Shown here piece by piece: positions 6,242 to 8,557 of a stretch of DNA of 8,557 nucleotides. Below the pieces are notes generated by a model. That model did no database searches. It worked only from the letters and a program-made list of their open reading frames with translations, and was not told the origin of the DNA. Position 1 is the stretch's first letter. Every line of letters begins with the position of its first letter. A program made the translations under genes and the position numbers. This stretch comes from J038 sp036734085 (GTDB lineage: Bacteria; Chloroflexota; Anaerolineae; Aggregatilineales; Phototrophicaceae): assembly GCA_036734085.1 (NCBI GenBank), contig DAIMZF010000144.1:1-8557 (forward strand), written 5' to 3'.

Positions 6242-7500
6242 TTGATACAACAATTGACATGCTCCAGATTGGGGAACAGGCAAAGAAGGCTTCACGCCAG
6301 CTAGCAAAGGCTACGATTGCACAGAAGAACGCCGCGCTTCATGCCATTGCGGATGCGCTCCTTGCGAACGCGGCGGACATCCTCTCTGCTAATCGTGAAG
6401 ACTTAGCCGATGGCAAAGCCAATGGCCTGACTCCCGCGTTGCTCGACCGCCTTGACCTGCAAAAACGGTTGGAGGGGATAGTCGCGGATGTGCGGAATGT
6501 GGCGCAATTGCCCGACCCGGTAGGGCGGATATTTGACGAGCGCGAGCTGGATAACGGTTTGAAGGTGCATCGTCGGCGTACACCAGTCGGCGTCATCGGC
6601 GTGATTTACGAAGCACGCCCGAATGTCACGGTTGATGTAGCGACATTGGCGCTGAAGACGGGCAACGCGGTTGTCCTGCGGGGCGGCAAGGAAACATTAC
6701 GGAGCAATATCGCACTGGTGAACGTATTGCAATCCGCGTTGACGGACTCCGGCTTGCCCGCGACCGCCATGCAATACATCGAAAGTACAGACCGTCGGTA
6801 TGTGGGCGAACTGCTGAAGATGCACCAATACATCGACATGATAATCCCGCGTGGCGGGAATGCTCTGCATAACTTCTGCCGTGAGCATAGCACAATCCCG
6901 GTGATTACAGGCGGCATTGGCATTTGCCATCTGTTTGTGGATGATACCGCCGACCTTGCGCCCGCAGTGGAGGTCATCCATAACGCAAAAACACAACGGC
7001 CTTCCGTGTGTAACGCGCTGGATACCGTGTTAGTCCATTCCGCAGTTGCGGCGGATTTCCTGCCGATGATGGCGGCACGTTTAACGGCGGATGGCGTGGA
7101 GCTAAGGGCGGAAGCACGGGCGCTGACACTACTTAACGGGGTGCAGAACGTACTCCCGGCAGGCGATGAAGACTTTGACCAGGAATGGCTGGCGCTTGTT
7201 TTAGGTGTAAAAGTCGTGGATGGATTGGACGAAGCTATTCAGCATATCCAAAAGCACAGCACCAGCCATTCCGACGGCATTTTGACGCACACACCCAACC
7301 ATGCCACACAATTTTTAGACGAAATTGATAGTGCCGCAGTTTATGTCAATGCCAGCACACGCTTTACGGATGGGAGCGCATTGGGCTTGGGTGCAGAGGT
7401 GGCGGTTAGTACGCAAAAACTCCATGCGCGTGGGCCAATGGCGCTGGAGGAACTCACCACATATAAATGGATTATCGTCGGCGAAAATCACATTCGCTGA
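6238..7500 (+). CDS. proA: Glutamate-5-semialdehyde dehydrogenase (gamma-glutamyl phosphate reductase)
   Basis: ProA reduces gamma-glutamyl phosphate with NADPH to glutamate 5-semialdehyde, which cyclises to pyrroline-5-carboxylate for ProC. The protein has 420 residues, close to the 417 of E. coli ProA. The family landmarks are present: RRTPVGVIGVIYEARPNVT (113-131), ALKTGNAVVLRGGKE (138-152), the IPRGG segment (203-207) and the catalytic thiol Cys258 in RPSVCNALDT. The late HSDGI and VNASTRFTDG blocks, and GLGAEVAVSTQKLHARGPM near the C-terminus, are also typical. The start at 6238 uses the ATGA overlap with proB and lacks its own ribosome site; an ATG at 6259 is an alternative but would break the tight coupling. 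Its stop lies 16 bp from the stop of the opposing response-regulator gene. Confidence 0.98.
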   Translation: MIDTTIDMLQIGEQAKKASRQLAKATIAQKNAALHAIADALLANAADILSANREDLADGKANGLTPALLDRLDLQKRLEGIVADVRNVAQLPDPVGRIFDERELDNGLKVHRRRTPVGVIGVIYEARPNVTVDVATLALKTGNAVVLRGGKETLRSNIALVNVLQSALTDSGLPATAMQYIESTDRRYVGELLKMHQYIDMIIPRGGNALHNFCREHSTIPVITGGIGICHLFVDDTADLAPAVEVIHNAKTQRPSVCNALDTVLVHSAVAADFLPMMAARLTADGVELRAEARALTLLNGVQNVLPAGDEDFDQEWLALVLGVKVVDGLDEAIQHIQKHSTSHSDGILTHTPNHATQFLDEIDSAAVYVNASTRFTDGSALGLGAEVAVSTQKLHARGPMALEELTTYKWIIVGENHIR

Positions 7501-7516
7501 CCGTCTAAACGTCTAT

Positions 7517-7957
7517 TCAGGCTTTGGCCGTGACTGCAAACGTGCGCGGGCCGTATTGATCAATGACGGTACAATCCCCGTCACGCAGATGGTCTAGGCT
7601 CATGGTGGTCACACGCCTGAATAGCTCCATAAAGCCATGTGGCTTGACGAGGAAGCAATTCCCGCCCACGCGGAAGACATCCGCCATTAACGAGCGTTCG
7701 TCGTGCATGGTGGCAACCACGATATAGGCTTTGGGGAAGCGGGCGCGAATCATTTGTGTGATTTGTAACCCGCTTGCGTCTGGTAGTTGCATATCCACCA
7801 GTGCCAGCGAGATGTCGTCCACTTCCGCGATGTGTTGCATCGCTTGTTTACCCGTTGATGCACCAAAGATTTCAAATCGGGCTTGTTTCAAAAGGCGCTC
7901 TAAAAAATCTCTGTTGGCATGTGTATCGTCCACTATTAAAGCGTTTTGAGCAGACAT
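7517..7957 (-). CDS. Single-domain response regulator (CheY-like receiver)
   Basis: A 146-residue protein consisting of one receiver domain plus a short C-terminal extension. The acidic pair D10-D11, phospho-acceptor D55 (ALVDMQLPD), switch Thr83 (VATMHDE) and Lys105-Pro106 are all in place, so it should accept phosphate from a histidine kinase. After the receiver (about 120) there are some 26 residues (HLRDGDCTVIDQYGPRTFAV) too short for a DNA-binding domain and not recognised by me. Output is thus probably by protein-protein contact. No histidine kinase is encoded nearby in the window. The ATG has an AGGGAAG ribosome site (7961-7967). It lies 63 bp downstream of, and in the same direction as, the repeat-protein gene, so shared transcription is possible. 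The 3' end converges on proA with a 16-bp gap. Confidence 0.92.
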   Translation of the reverse strand: MSAQNALIVDDTHANRDFLERLLKQARFEIFGASTGKQAMQHIAEVDDISLALVDMQLPDASGLQITQMIRARFPKAYIVVATMHDERSLMADVFRVGGNCFLVKPHGFMELFRRVTTMSLDHLRDGDCTVIDQYGPRTFAVTAKA

Positions 7958-8020
7958 AATCTTCCCTGTGCCTTAATTTACAAAATAAACTTTTTTGAGG
8001 CAGTTCATAAATTTTAACTA
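7958..8020 (-). other. AT-rich gap between the repeat-protein and response-regulator genes
   Basis: These 63 bp are much more AT-rich than the flanking genes. On the minus strand they contain an A6 run (7991-7996) and the AGGGAAG ribosome site of the receiver gene. I find no convincing terminator hairpin after the repeat gene and no promoter with two good hexamers, so whether the two genes share a transcript is open. Confidence 0.4.
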
Positions 8021-8557
8021 CTAGGACAAATTCGCCGCTTTTTGGGCGTTATCTGCAGTATCTTTTCCTTTATCAGCATCTTCCGGCTTAATGTCTGTCG
8101 CTTGCTCTGATGCGGATTCTTCGGCCACGTCAGATGCCACGTCTTGCGCGGCGCTTTCCAATGCGGGTTCCGCAACAGGCGGTTCAGGCGTTAACTCTGC
8201 GGATTGCTCCGGCGGTGTGAGGGGCTGTTCGGCCTCAACCGCAGGCGTGGGTGTTTCTTCGGGCGTTGTCGGTGTGTCGCTTGACAGGACTTTGGACACA
8301 TCGTTGACGGCAGGTTCCGTGACGGGTGGCTCAGGCGTTAACTCTGCGGATTGCTCCGGTGTTGTAAGGGGCTGTTCAGCCTCAACCGCAGGCGCGGGTG
8401 TTTCTTCAGGTGCTGTAGGTGTGTTGCTTGAAAGGACTTGTGACACATCGTTGACGGCAGGTTCCGCAACAAGCGGTTCAGGCGTTAACTCTGCGGATTG
8501 CTCCGGCGGTGTGAGGGGCTGTTCGGCCTCAACCGCAGGCGTGGGTGTTTCTTCGGG
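8021..8557 (-). CDS. Pro/Glu/Thr-rich tandem-repeat protein of unknown function (5' end outside window)
   Basis: The frame is open from the right edge of the window to the TAG at 8021-8023, so these 178 residues are the C-terminal part of a longer protein. An internal GTG at 8446 is not a convincing start because identical repeat sequence continues upstream of it. The visible part begins with two full 49-residue repeats (PEETPxPAVEAEQPLT ... SAELTPEP ... NDVSxVLSSxTP) and a third copy truncated after about 34 residues. A non-repetitive tail rich in Ala, Glu, Asp and Ser (from ESAAQDVAS) ends DNAQKAANLS. The composition is strongly acidic and proline-rich with few hydrophobics and no cysteine, which predicts an extended, disordered region. 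No transmembrane helix, LPXTG motif or lipobox is visible here; the N-terminus, which would show export, is missing. Function unknown. It could be a linker or spacer of a surface, secreted or scaffold protein. The response-regulator gene follows 63 bp downstream on the same strand. Confidence 0.75.
   Translation of the reverse strand, partial: PEETPTPAVEAEQPLTPPEQSAELTPEPLVAEPAVNDVSQVLSSNTPTAPEETPAPAVEAEQPLTTPEQSAELTPEPPVTEPAVNDVSKVLSSDTPTTPEETPTPAVEAEQPLTPPEQSAELTPEPPVAEPALESAAQDVASDVAEESASEQATDIKPEDADKGKDTADNAQKAANLS
8165..8557 (-). repeat. 147-bp coding tandem repeat, about 2.7 copies visible
   Basis: Copies lie at 8411-8557, 8264-8410 and a partial copy at about 8165-8263, with an exact period of 147 bp (49 codons) so the frame is kept. 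Over the shared 99 bp, the first and third copies differ at only 2 positions (8459/8165 and the codon giving Leu versus Pro), whereas the middle copy differs from each at 12. The array continues past the window edge. This is coding DNA, not a CRISPR array: the units are long, contiguous and spacerless. Confidence 0.95.

Noticed and set aside
7485..7500. Small inverted repeat at the end of proA (GCGAA/TTCGC)
   Set aside because: Only 5 bp of stem with a 7-nt loop and no T-run follows, so it is not a credible terminator.
8444..8446. GTG at 8446 as the start of the repeat protein
   Set aside because: The frame continues upstream with a complete, near-identical repeat copy, so this GTG is an internal Val codon.
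8165..8557. CRISPR array
   Set aside because: Repeats are 147 bp, contiguous, in frame and without unique spacers; no cas genes are present.

Overview
The window looks like ordinary bacterial chromosome of moderate GC. It carries eight protein-coding genes packed tightly on both strands, two of them cut off by the window edges. I see no rRNA, tRNA, CRISPR array, transposase, integrase or phage gene. The combination of a soluble Hanks-type kinase, a NimA-like flavoprotein, a rhizobial-type phosphatidylcholine synthase and a stand-alone receiver suggests a free-living environmental bacterium. A Chloroflexota (Anaerolineae-like) source is my low-confidence impression; nothing in the sequence proves it.

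Left part (1-3088). An arginase-fold protein with its N-terminus outside the window overlaps by 4 bp (ATGA) a 276-residue Ser/Thr kinase, so the two form a translationally coupled pair. The arginase-like protein keeps most metal-binding Asp/His residues but seems to lack the classical catalytic residues. The kinase converges on, and overlaps by 17 bp, a minus-strand NimA/PNPOx-like flavoprotein gene. That gene diverges from a plus-strand CDP-alcohol phosphatidyltransferase whose motif spacing is that of phosphatidylcholine synthase (Pcs). The AT-rich divergent gap holds a strong 33-nt hairpin or dyad and a possible promoter.

Middle part (3110-7500). uvrC (minus) ends 21 bp from the end of pcs and is read divergently from proB-proA (plus). 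UvrC has all its usual domains plus the four cysteines of the recently recognised Fe-S site. proB and proA overlap by 4 bp and encode the first two steps of proline synthesis. The 150-bp uvrC/proB gap has a perfect TATAAT followed directly by a 7-7-7 inverted repeat at the probable proB transcription start.

Right part (7517-8557). Two minus-strand genes: a Pro/Glu/Thr-rich protein with its N-terminus outside the window, built on a 147-bp (49-residue) in-frame tandem repeat, followed 63 bp later by a single-domain response regulator. The repeats show an A-B-A pattern: the outer copies match at 97 of 99 bases while the middle copy differs from each at 12.

Three tail-to-tail gene junctions are separated by 16-21 bp or overlap, with no recognisable terminator hairpin. 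Most of the window is housekeeping. The least explained parts are the arginase-like/kinase pair, the dyad upstream of pcs, and the repeat-protein/receiver pair.
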